Below, piece by piece: positions 28,004 to 35,254 of a stretch of 64,000 bases of DNA. Source of the stretch: Paenibacillus terricola (GTDB taxonomy: Bacteria > Bacillota > Bacilli > Paenibacillales > Paenibacillaceae). The stretch covers positions 620,001-684,000 of the forward strand of contig NZ_JACXZA010000001.1 of NCBI RefSeq assembly GCF_014779765.1, read 5' to 3'. A program made the translations under genes and the position numbers. The notes beneath the pieces were generated by a model. That model did not search any database and was not told the DNA's origin. It worked only from the letters and a program-made list of their open reading frames with translations. The first letter of the stretch is position 1. The number at the start of each line of letters is the position of its first letter.

Positions 28004-28339
28004 ATGAACGTATACGATAAGGCTTACGAACTGGCGAAGTCACTTCGCGAGTCAGCTGAAGCGCAAGCGCTTCAAGCAGCCAAGCAAGCAGTAGATGGCG
28101 ATGCGGATGCTAAACGCTCGCTGGACAGCTTCATGGAGCGGCAGCACAAGCTGCACCATCAGATGATGAGCGGAGAAGAGCCGTCGCCAGGCGAACTCGA
28201 GCAAATGAATAAGTTGTATGAGGTGCTGACGCTTAATCCTCTGATCAGCAAGTATTTTGACGCAGAGCGCCGTTTCTCCGTCTTATTCGAGGACGTGAAC
28301 CGGATTCTCGGCGAAGGCTTGAAGTCGCTGCTGGATTAA
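28004..28339 (+). CDS. yheA: YlbF/YmcA-family protein YheA
   Basis: A 111-residue all-helical protein of the UPF0342/YheA group within the YlbF superfamily. The family pattern is present: an NVYDKAYELAKSLRES opening, a Gln/Lys/Leu-rich coiled middle (ERQHKLHHQMMSGEE) and the closing FEDVNRILGEGLKSLL. Its place beside the yheC/yheD-like genes repeats the Bacillus order. The ATG at 28004 is chosen because AGGAG lies nine bases upstream; the ATG at 27998 is too close. The molecular function of YheA is unknown. It is divergent from the ATP-grasp operon. Confidence 0.88.
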   Translation: MNVYDKAYELAKSLRESAEAQALQAAKQAVDGDADAKRSLDSFMERQHKLHHQMMSGEEPSPGELEQMNKLYEVLTLNPLISKYFDAERRFSVLFEDVNRILGEGLKSLLD

Positions 28340-28478
28340 TTGGCTGCTTCAAGAGGTGGACGACCGGTCTATTGTTTTATTCGACCGCATACGCTAATAG
28401 GGACAAGCGCATCTATCCTGTCTTATTGGGATATGAATGGGCTAACGCTTATTTACGCGAATGCGAGGAGGATATCGA

Positions 28479-28772
28479 ATGTCCGGAACAATCCGCAATG
28501 TCATTTATTTGGCTATCGCGATCGCGATGGTGCTGTACGCGCTGCCTCGCATAGAGTTTGGGCAGAGCTGGACGCTTAGTACGGTATTCGGAATTGTGTG
28601 GCTTGGCTTTGCTCTCATTGTGATCAGCGCGCAGCTGTACCTGTTGTTCGGAGTCAAAGAACGGACGAAGCAGCGGCTGGCGCAGATCAAACGTGAACGT
28701 GCTGCGATATGGGAACGTCGTATGCAGCAACCCGTCCAAGCGCAGATGCGCTATCGCCGTTCGAAGCAATGA
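28479..28772 (+). CDS. Small two-segment membrane protein
   Basis: A 97-residue protein with two hydrophobic segments (about residues 5-24 and 34-58) and a strongly basic cytoplasmic tail (KERTKQRLAQIKRERAAIWERR and onward). I do not recognise the family. AGGAGG lies nine bases before the ATG, which supports a real gene. It sits between yheA and ytoI and ends at a terminator. Confidence 0.72.
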   Translation: MSGTIRNVIYLAIAIAMVLYALPRIEFGQSWTLSTVFGIVWLGFALIVISAQLYLLFGVKERTKQRLAQIKRERAAIWERRMQQPVQAQMRYRRSKQ

Positions 28773-28774
28773 GC

Positions 28775-28811
28775 AAAGCCCGATGCCCGGGAGGGTACCG
28801 GGCTTTTGTTG
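28775..28811 (+). terminator. Terminator after the small membrane protein gene
   Basis: AAAGCCCG (28775-28782) with CGGGCTTT (28799-28806) and further pairing inside, followed by TTGTTG. Confidence 0.75.
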
Positions 28812-28867
28812 TGTATGAAGCGGTTCGCGGGTGAGCAGCAGGTAGATCATAACAGGGGGCTGTCAGC

Positions 28868-30232
28868 ATGACGAAGAACGGTGGAAGCGGCATCGATGGT
28901 GATGCCGCTCTAACGAAGCACGAGCAAATATTGGCGGCAATCGAACAGCTTGAGGTTGGTTCCAAAATATCGGTTCGCGCCATTGCCAAATCTCTAGGCG
29001 TAAGCGAAGGTACAGCCTACAAGGCGATCAAGGAAGCGGAGGCTTCCGGCATTGTCAGCACGCGCGAGCGAATCGGTACGGTCCGGATCGAGAAGCGCAG
29101 CAGAGGCAATTCGATTCAGCTTACTTTCCGCGAGGTGGCGGAGATGGTTGAAGGTCGTGTGCATGGCGGCGAGAACGGCCTGGACAAAACCTTGAACAAA
29201 TTCGCTATCGGCGCCATGGAGCTTGAAGCGATGCTTCGTTATATCGATGAAGGCAGCCTGCTTATTGTCGGCAACCGCGAGAATGCGCACCGCGTCGCGC
29301 TGGAGCAAGGAGCGGGCGTACTCGTGACCGGCGGCTTCGCGCCAGGAGAAGAGATTAAGCGGCTTGCGGATGAACGAGAGCTGCCGATCATTGTATCACG
29401 TTACGATACGTTTACGGTTGCTTCGATGATCAACCGTGCCATGTATGACCGTCTTATTAAACGCAAGATCATGCTCGTTGAAGACATCGTGGCGATGAGC
29501 AAGCCGGCACAGGTGCTTCGTCCAACGGATACGGCGGCTGATTATCACCGGCTGTCTACCGATTCCGGCATGTTCCGCTTCCCGGTCATTGACGATAGGG
29601 CCCGCGTTATTGGCATGATTGCGAGCAAAGATGTCATCGGCGCACAGGATGATGCGCTCGTGGACCGCTTGATGACGCGGCACCCGATTACGATTGCACC
29701 GAACATCGCTGTTATTTCGGCTGCCCATACGATGGCCAATGAGGGCATCGATCTGCTGCCTGTAGTCGACCGGCATCGGAAGCTGTTGGGTGTCGTCAGC
29801 CGTAAGGACGTGCTGGATGCGATGCGTTATGCAGGCAAGCATCGGGAAACGGGTCAGACATTCGACGATTTGATGTGGGACGGGTTCATACAAGAGGAAG
29901 TAGAAATTGGCGATGACCAATACGAATATCACTATACAGGCAAAATTATGCCGCAAATGTCCGGCCCTCTTGGCACTGTTTCCGAGGGTGTGCTTGCAGC
30001 GCTCATGATGGAAGCGGCTAGACGTTTCGTACGAATTGTCGGCAAGCATGATTATGTAATTGAAAGCTTGACGACTTATTTCATGAGGCCTGTACAGATT
30101 GACAGCGATATTCGTCTGACACCGCGAGCTCTGGAGATCGGACGTAAGTTGTCCAAGCTTGAGGTTGAAGTTTCCGACAGCCGCGGATTAGCTGCCAAAG
30201 CGATGCTGACGGTACAGACGATTGAGCCATAG
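28868..30232 (+). CDS. ytoI: YtoI: HTH + DRTGG + CBS pair + hotdog-domain protein
   Basis: A 454-residue protein with four modules in order: a GntR/HTH_11-like DNA-binding helix-turn-helix (about residues 15-72, with ISVRAIAKSLGVSEGTAYKAI), a DRTGG domain (about 80-190), two CBS domains (about 195-310, with the second ending VSRKDVLDAM), and a C-terminal hotdog thioesterase-like domain (about 330-450, with GPLGTVSEGVLAALMMEAARR). This is the architecture of YtoI in Bacillus. CBS domains usually sense adenosine nucleotides; the regulated process is unknown. The nearby ytpI gene repeats the B. subtilis ytoI-ytpI order. A methyltransferase gene follows within 30 bp. Confidence 0.92.
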   Translation: MTKNGGSGIDGDAALTKHEQILAAIEQLEVGSKISVRAIAKSLGVSEGTAYKAIKEAEASGIVSTRERIGTVRIEKRSRGNSIQLTFREVAEMVEGRVHGGENGLDKTLNKFAIGAMELEAMLRYIDEGSLLIVGNRENAHRVALEQGAGVLVTGGFAPGEEIKRLADERELPIIVSRYDTFTVASMINRAMYDRLIKRKIMLVEDIVAMSKPAQVLRPTDTAADYHRLSTDSGMFRFPVIDDRARVIGMIASKDVIGAQDDALVDRLMTRHPITIAPNIAVISAAHTMANEGIDLLPVVDRHRKLLGVVSRKDVLDAMRYAGKHRETGQTFDDLMWDGFIQEEVEIGDDQYEYHYTGKIMPQMSGPLGTVSEGVLAALMMEAARRFVRIVGKHDYVIESLTTYFMRPVQIDSDIRLTPRALEIGRKLSKLEVEVSDSRGLAAKAMLTVQTIEP

Positions 30233-30261
30233 ATAATCGATAAGAAGCGGAGGCGATTGTT

Positions 30262-31035
30262 ATTCCATCAGATGCCGAGACGAATAGTAAAGAACGGTTC
30301 TCGAATCGAGTAGATGCATATGTCAAGTACCGCCCAAGTTATCCCGCAGAGGCGATTGCACATCTTTATCATACGATCGGCTTGAGTAGGAGCAGCGTCA
30401 TCGCAGATGTTGGTGCAGGCACTGGCAAGTTCTCCGAGCTGCTCTTGAATCAAGGAAGCCCAGTCATCGCTGTTGAACCAAACAAGGAAATGCGTGAAGC
30501 AGCGGAGCAAAGGTTAGGTGCGAATCCGTTGTTCCGTACTGCGCCGGGTTCTGCAGAAGAGACCGGGTTGCCGAATCACTCCGTCGACTTCATCGTATGC
30601 GCGCAGGCATTCCATTGGTTTGATCGCAGTGCAGCACGCCAGGAGTTTGCGCGAATTCTAAAGCCTGGCGGACAAGTTGTGCTCATCTGGAACTCGCGAA
30701 TTACTAGCGGCACGCCTTTCCGCGAAGCATATGACCGGCTGCTCCATACATACGGCATCGATTATGCGAAGCTGATGCATAAGAACATTTCGCCTGCGGA
30801 TCTTGCAGCTTTCTATGCACCGAAGCCTATGGAAGAGGCTAGATTCGTGAACAGCCAAGCATTCGATTACGAAGGGCTGAGCGGCCGTATGCACTCATCC
30901 TCCTATATCCCGACGCCGGATCATCCGCAATATGAACCGATGATGAAGGAGCTCCGCCGGGTTTTCGACCAGAATAATCAGAACGGACTTGTGGCATTCG
31001 ATTATGAAACGGAAATTTATTGGGGCGAGCTGTAA
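30262..31035 (+). CDS. Class I SAM-dependent methyltransferase, probable ATT start
   Basis: A 257-residue methyltransferase. The conserved opening of this subfamily (ERFSNRVDAYVKYRPSYP) is encoded at 30290-30345, followed by motif I VIADVGAGTGKFSELLL, VEPNKEMR, then CAQAFHWFDRSAARQEFARILKPGG. Between the in-frame stop at 30241 and the end of this block there is no ATG, GTG or TTG in frame; the first is TTG 30382, which would remove the conserved opening. GGAGG at 30249-30253 sits eight bases before an ATT codon at 30262, so I place the start there. The substrate is unknown. It follows ytoI by 29 bp and is probably co-transcribed. Confidence 0.75.
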   Translation: MPSDAETNSKERFSNRVDAYVKYRPSYPAEAIAHLYHTIGLSRSSVIADVGAGTGKFSELLLNQGSPVIAVEPNKEMREAAEQRLGANPLFRTAPGSAEETGLPNHSVDFIVCAQAFHWFDRSAARQEFARILKPGGQVVLIWNSRITSGTPFREAYDRLLHTYGIDYAKLMHKNISPADLAAFYAPKPMEEARFVNSQAFDYEGLSGRMHSSSYIPTPDHPQYEPMMKELRRVFDQNNQNGLVAFDYETEIYWGEL

Positions 31036-31058
31036 GGCATAACTCATTCTCATAACAC

Positions 31059-31100
31059 AAAAAGGGTTGAGCAGGAGTATCACTTCTGCTCAACCCTTTT
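31059..31100. terminator. Bidirectional terminator between the methyltransferase gene and ytpI
   Basis: AAAAGGGTTGAGCAG paired with CTGCTCAACCCTTTT: a perfect 15-bp stem with A- and T-tracts on both sides, between convergent genes. Confidence 0.9.
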
Positions 31101-31109
31101 ATGTGTTTG

Positions 31110-31409
31110 TCATACGCGTTTCGCCATCTGCCGGTATGCGCTCTGATTGCGCAAGCCCGCGAAGATGTTGAACACGCCCAGCACGAGCAATACTGCGCCG
31201 ATGACGACCTTCAAGGTAGAACCGGAGAAGGCGAGCATCTGGAACAGGGCGATCAGAATGAGCATCGCGCCCATACTAATATTCATGCGTGCGCCATTAA
31301 GTCCGCGAACAAGCGGATCGGTTGACCGTCTGGATTTGAAGCTGTAAATAACGGAGACGACCGAGGATACCAGGACACCTATCGTTAACAGCCAGTGAAG
31401 TATGTACAT
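31110..31409 (-). CDS. ytpI: YtpI-family membrane protein
   Basis: A 99-residue protein with three hydrophobic segments (about residues 5-22, 43-62 and 65-85), a basic loop KSRRSTDPLVRG after the first and a basic C terminus. Its size, topology and place beside ytoI match the YtpI family of spore formers. The function is unknown. AAGGAG precedes the ATG. In B. subtilis ytpI lies between ytoI and nrnA; here nrnA is absent and a regulator/fabF pair follows instead. Confidence 0.8.
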   Translation of the reverse strand: MYILHWLLTIGVLVSSVVSVIYSFKSRRSTDPLVRGLNGARMNISMGAMLILIALFQMLAFSGSTLKVVIGAVLLVLGVFNIFAGLRNQSAYRQMAKRV

Positions 31410-31572
31410 CGTGTGCAGCTCCTTCGAACTTAATAGATCTATTGTAGCATAAAAGGGGGCAGGCCTCGCAATGCCGCAGCTAAGAACGAATAGCGAACTT
31501 TACATTGCAGATGCTCAAGTGAAGCTAGCTTTAGTCACGGACATCACAGACAGCACAGAAAGAAATGGACAA

Positions 31573-32430
31573 TTACAGTCCCGGTGCGGCAAGCAGCTTA
31601 CGAAGCTTGCCCTCAGTCTTCGAATCCGGTGCTGGCGTATAAACGCTGAGACGCAGATCCGTCTCGCCATGCTGCTGCAGCGAACTGAGCTGGAACTGCA
31701 TTTTGCCTGCTCTCGCATGGCGGAACTCAATAATGACTTCGGGCGCCGTGCTGACCCGGCTGCGTTCCCAGAGCGGCTGGAAGTCAGGATGCTGCGCCGA
31801 CATCTCGCGCAGAAACTGCTCGTACCAGCTGTCTTCGACATACTGTCCATAATAGGAGCGGAAGATCGCCAGGTACCCGCTCGCAAAGTGCTCCCAGTTG
31901 ATGGCGAGACGTTTAAGCTCCTGGCGAGAGAACAGCAGCGAGATCATGTTGCGTTCCTCGACCGGTACGAGGCCGAAGTCGAGAAAGACATGGGCAGCCG
32001 CTTCGTTCCAGCCGACAATTCGGCATCTCCGATCGGAGACGATGGTGGGACAATAACGAAGTTCTTTCAGGATGCGCATCAATGAGGGAGACAGCTCCGG
32101 AGCCGGCTCCAGCTGTGCTGCTGCAGTGCTGACGCCGCTGCCAGCATCCAGTGCCAGCGAGAATAAGTAACTGCGCTCATCACGCGTCAATCGGAGTGCA
32201 CCTGCCACTGCATCTAACACTTGCGGAGAAGCTTGGATATCCCGCCCCTGCTCCAGCCACGTATACCAGGTTGTGCTGACGCCAGCCAGTTGTGCAACCT
32301 CCTCCCGCCTTAAACCAGTCGTCCTTCTTCGTATACCGATAGGCAGTCCTACCGATTCCGGAGACAATTTGGTCCGCTGATTTTTTAAGAATGCGGATAA
32401 AGCGGCTAACCGTGCTGCGTGATTCATCAT
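31573..32430 (-). CDS. XRE-type regulator with MmyB-like ligand-binding domain
   Basis: A 285-residue transcription factor. An N-terminal XRE helix-turn-helix (about residues 10-85) carries RRTTGLRREEVAQLAGVSTTWYTWLEQGR, the highly characteristic start of the MmyB-like family. A PAS-like MmyB ligand-binding domain (about 105-275) follows, with PTIVSDRRCRIVGWN and the typical WERSRVSTAPEVIIEFRHARAG segment. Family members are thought to bind a lipid or small hydrophobic ligand. It is divergent from fabF, with promoters that share one -35 position and with two identical 10-mers in the spacers, so control of itself and fabF is likely. AAAGGAGGTC precedes the ATG pair. Confidence 0.9.
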   Translation of the reverse strand: MMNHAARLAALSAFLKNQRTKLSPESVGLPIGIRRRTTGLRREEVAQLAGVSTTWYTWLEQGRDIQASPQVLDAVAGALRLTRDERSYLFSLALDAGSGVSTAAAQLEPAPELSPSLMRILKELRYCPTIVSDRRCRIVGWNEAAAHVFLDFGLVPVEERNMISLLFSRQELKRLAINWEHFASGYLAIFRSYYGQYVEDSWYEQFLREMSAQHPDFQPLWERSRVSTAPEVIIEFRHARAGKMQFQLSSLQQHGETDLRLSVYTPAPDSKTEGKLRKLLAAPGL

Positions 32431-32548
32431 CAGACCTCCTTTTAATTATGGAATAAGCAATATCGGGATCATCGCGATTGCTTATAGGTATTAGGTAGAG
32501 AAGATAAGGTAAGGTTCCTCTATCGAATTAGAGTTAGTAATAGTACTC

Positions 32549-32577
32549 ATTATACTAGGATAACCAACAACTTGTAA
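32549..32577 (-). promoter_or_regulatory. Promoter of the MmyB-like regulator gene
   Basis: On the minus strand, TTACAA (complement of 32572-32577), a 17-bp spacer, and TATAAT (complement of 32549-32554). The spacer holds one copy of TAGGATAACC in plus-strand reading (32556-32565). Confidence 0.6.
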
Positions 32578-32587
32578 TAGGATAACC
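32556..32587. promoter_or_regulatory. Candidate operator: two TAGGATAACC direct repeats 22 bp apart
   Basis: The 10-mer occurs at 32556-32565 and 32578-32587, two helical turns apart. One copy lies in the spacer of each divergent promoter. It is a likely binding site of the adjacent MmyB-like regulator, inferred from position. Confidence 0.55.
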
Positions 32588-32600
32588 CTTGTGACATGAT
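32572..32600 (+). promoter_or_regulatory. Promoter of fabF, sharing its -35 with the divergent regulator
   Basis: TTGTAA at 32572-32577, a 17-bp spacer, and CATGAT at 32595-32600. The -35 hexamer is the complement of the regulator's -35, and the second 10-mer repeat lies in this spacer. Confidence 0.45.
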
Positions 32601-32656
32601 ACTTAATACCAGGTACTAAGTCAAAGGTATTTCAGTTATCGAAGGAGTTGATTCGA

Positions 32657-33895
32657 ATGGAACGAGCGGTTGTAACAGGGATGGGTGTCATTTCGCCATT
32701 AGGTCAAGATACAGGTTCAATGTGGGGACGCCTTATTCGAGGAGAGTCTGGCATAAGGGCTATCGAGGGGATGGATACAAGCAGGCTGCGCAGTAAAATC
32801 GCAGGTGTTGTTACGGATTTCGATGCAGAAGGACGCTTCGGACGCAAGGAAGCGCGCAAGATGGACCGGTTCGTCCAATTCGCGCTGGCAGCAGCAGAAC
32901 AAGCTGTAGAAGATTCGGGATTAGATATGGAGCAGGTGGATCGGGAAAGAGTAGGCGTATACGTCGGTTCTGGCATTGGCGGACTTCAAACGCTGCTGGA
33001 ACAAGACGGGACCCTAAGGGATCGGGGGCCGGAGCGGGTGTCGCCGCTGCTCGTGCCAATGATGATTTCGAACATGGCGGCAGCAACGATCAGCATTCGG
33101 TATGGAGCGCATGGTCCAACGCTATCGCCTGTTACGGCATGTTCCATCGGCAATACGGCAATCGGAGAAGCGCTGCGATTGATTCGGCTCGGCCTTGCAG
33201 ACATTGTGATCGCTGGAGGCTCGGAAGCGGCTATAACCGAGCTGTCGCTTGCGAGTTTCGGCAATGCAACGGCAATGTCCACACGCAATGAGGAACCGAT
33301 GCGGGCAAGCCGACCTTTCGACGAACAGCGGGATGGGTTCGTCATGTCGGAAGGCGCTGGCATTATCGTTCTGGAATCGCTCTCGCATGCGAAGCGGCGC
33401 GAAGCTCGCATCTACGGTGAAATGATCGGCTATGGCGCAAGCTCAGATGCATATCATATCGTCGCTACCCATCCGGAAGGGGCAGGGGCTCAGCTCGCGA
33501 TGCGTCATGCTCTAGCGGATGCTGCCATTGCACCTGAGGATGTCGATATCATCAGCGCACATGCGACGAGTACAGGTGTTGGCGACCGTTCGGAGGGGCA
33601 GGCAATCAGACGTTTATTCAGTGAACATACGGACAGGGTACCGGTTACGGCGAACAAATCGATGCTTGGCCATATGTTAGGCGCAGCAGGCGGCGTTGAA
33701 GCGATAGCGTTGATCCAAAGTCTGCGGGAGGGCATTGTACCGCCGACCATTAATCTGGAGCAGCTGGATGCATCATGTGGTTTAGCGAATGTGCCCAATC
33801 AGGCAATGAAACGTCCGCTTACGATCGGATTGTCGAACTCTTTTGGTTTCGGCGGGCATAATGCGGTTATTGTTGCGAAGCGGTTTGAGGAATAA
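32657..33895 (+). CDS. fabF: Beta-ketoacyl-ACP synthase II (FabF type)
   Basis: A 412-residue condensing enzyme that extends acyl-ACP with malonyl-ACP. The Cys-His-His triad is visible: Cys162 in VTACSIGNTAIGEAL, His in SAHATSTGVGD, and Lys/His in ANKSMLGHMLGAAGG. The SIG after the cysteine, and ATS where most FabF proteins have GTS, mark it as somewhat divergent. It is not in a fab operon, so it may be an extra FabF paralogue under local control. ATG 32657 has AAGGAG ten bases upstream; the TTG at 32648 is too close. Divergent from an MmyB-like regulator. Confidence 0.9.
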   Translation: MERAVVTGMGVISPLGQDTGSMWGRLIRGESGIRAIEGMDTSRLRSKIAGVVTDFDAEGRFGRKEARKMDRFVQFALAAAEQAVEDSGLDMEQVDRERVGVYVGSGIGGLQTLLEQDGTLRDRGPERVSPLLVPMMISNMAAATISIRYGAHGPTLSPVTACSIGNTAIGEALRLIRLGLADIVIAGGSEAAITELSLASFGNATAMSTRNEEPMRASRPFDEQRDGFVMSEGAGIIVLESLSHAKRREARIYGEMIGYGASSDAYHIVATHPEGAGAQLAMRHALADAAIAPEDVDIISAHATSTGVGDRSEGQAIRRLFSEHTDRVPVTANKSMLGHMLGAAGGVEAIALIQSLREGIVPPTINLEQLDASCGLANVPNQAMKRPLTIGLSNSFGFGGHNAVIVAKRFEE

Positions 33896-33953
33896 CGGAA
33901 TGGAAGTCCGATTCTGCTGCACATAAAATGACCGAGCGGAAGGTAATCAAACC

Positions 33954-33990
33954 AATAAGCGTGGCTCCTTGGCGAGTCACGCTTATTTGG
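33954..33990. terminator. Hairpin between convergent fabF and ytrI
   Basis: AATAAGCGTGGCTC (33954-33967) pairs with GAGTCACGCTTATT (33974-33987) with one wobble. Flanking A/T is short on each side; a probable bidirectional terminator. Confidence 0.65.
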
Positions 33991-34093
33991 CATTTACAAA
34001 GGAACGTACGTTCGATAAACTTATAGTAATGAATTATTCTAGAGGAATATTTCTGTATGAAGGGGCTGGCTTGCGGCATTCCCTAATGGTCGA

Positions 34094-34591
34094 TCAAGTC
34101 GGCGGCCGCTCGTATATCGTTGCACGCGCCCATACTTGCAGGATGTTGTCTACGACGAGTACGGTGCGAATGCTGACCTGGTAGTCAGCGCCGCGAATGC
34201 CGGCGTATAGCTTGTTCTTTAGCAGCGTACGCGCCATGTCGGCATTTTCGTCGATGGAGTAGATGCTTTTGCCGATGAAAACAGATAGATCCTCCTTCAG
34301 CCGCTTCTTCAGCTCCGTTTCCACGAGCACGTTAAGCGGCTTGTCCTCGTCATCAATGTAAGGAACGACGCTTTTAATGACGGTGTGCTGATGCTGCAGT
34401 TTTTGGAGCTTGTTGATGTCGAGAACGTTTTGCTCCAATTGCTCTTTCAATTGTTCATTCAATTTGGCGACTGTATTGAAATTGTTCATGAAGATCGAGT
34501 GATAGACCGCAGCGCCTACGACGCTGCCGAGCAGCAGCACGACGCTATACCGAACATAACGGTAATAACGGTCGAATTGCGGGATGCGCAT
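34094..34591 (-). CDS. ytrI: Sporulation membrane protein YtrI
   Basis: A 165-residue protein with one N-terminal membrane segment (about residues 13-33), a coiled-coil stretch (about 40-70, KLNEQLKEQLEQNVLDINKLQK) and a C-terminal alpha/beta domain. Topology, length and its place after ytrH match YtrI, which in Bacillus is made in the mother cell and is needed for efficient sporulation. The ATG lies two bases after the ytrH stop, with AAGGAG inside ytrH. Confidence 0.9.
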   Translation of the reverse strand: MRIPQFDRYYRYVRYSVVLLLGSVVGAAVYHSIFMNNFNTVAKLNEQLKEQLEQNVLDINKLQKLQHQHTVIKSVVPYIDDEDKPLNVLVETELKKRLKEDLSVFIGKSIYSIDENADMARTLLKNKLYAGIRGADYQVSIRTVLVVDNILQVWARATIYERPPT

Positions 34592-34593
34592 AC

Positions 34594-34923
34594 TTAGTAA
34601 GCTCCTTTGCAGATCGCCTTGATCAGCTCCGTTCCCATATGTGCGCCCAGGAAGGAACAGAGGATATAGAAGATTTGCACCGCCACGGGCGACAGATGCC
34701 CCGCAAGCATATTGCTTTCGATAACGCGCATGGGGTCAATGGAACCGCCGACAGCGGCTACGATCGCCCATATTTTGAGTTTTGTGGCTGTCTCTACCAT
34801 GTATACCGCAGGGGGAGCCAATACGAACACAGAGCCGATACCTGCGAGCATTGAACCACCAACGACGACGCCGAAGGCGATCATCATATCGACTATGGCT
34901 TTGGCTAGAACACTATTAAGCAT
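34594..34923 (-). CDS. ytrH: Sporulation protein YtrH
   Basis: A 109-residue membrane protein with three hydrophobic segments (about residues 5-38, 48-62 and 78-98). It has the YtrH pattern GSVFVLAPPAVYMVETATKLKIWAI. It is the first gene of a two-gene operon with ytrI, behind a sigma-E promoter. AGGAGGT precedes the ATG. It is divergent from dnaE exactly as in B. subtilis. Confidence 0.92.
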   Translation of the reverse strand: MLNSVLAKAIVDMMIAFGVVVGGSMLAGIGSVFVLAPPAVYMVETATKLKIWAIVAAVGGSIDPMRVIESNMLAGHLSPVAVQIFYILCSFLGAHMGTELIKAICKGAY

Positions 34924-34998
34924 CTAACGCAACCTCCTGTTCCGCATCGCCGTAAGACTAGAGAGACAACCTCTCATACGCCTGTCCGGCTCTTATAC

Positions 34999-35028
34999 AT
35001 TGTATGGACCGATAGGGGTGCAATATGA
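34999..35028 (-). promoter_or_regulatory. Sigma-E promoter of ytrHI
   Basis: On the minus strand: TCATATT, a 15-bp spacer, then CATACAAT. Both elements match the published B. subtilis sigma-E consensus (KMATATT, N14-15, CATACAAT), 75-80 bp before ytrH. Confidence 0.85.
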
Positions 35029-35254
35029 TGAGAAACTTTTAGGAGCACCAGACTTTGAGGATGGGCGAAATATCGGATACGATATGATTTATTTCTTGTT
35101 CGTCTACGTGATTAAAAGAGGATGCATGAACAACCTTTTATAAATTTTTATGTGGTAAAATAGTCATATTACGTATTCACAAAGTACGGTTTTCAGCACC
35201 GAGAAGGTTGGTTTAAGATTCGATCCATTGCACGGCAAGGGAGGTAAGGATATC

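Noticed and set aside
28372-28554. 60-codon TTG-start frame between yheA and the small membrane protein gene
   Set aside because: It has a fair AAGAGGTGG upstream, but it runs 76 bases into the next gene, ends in Cys/Arg-rich shadow sequence and matches nothing known to me.
31471-32085. 204-codon plus-strand frame opposite the MmyB-like regulator
   Set aside because: The minus-strand protein has a clear XRE/MmyB signature; the plus-strand frame is its shadow.
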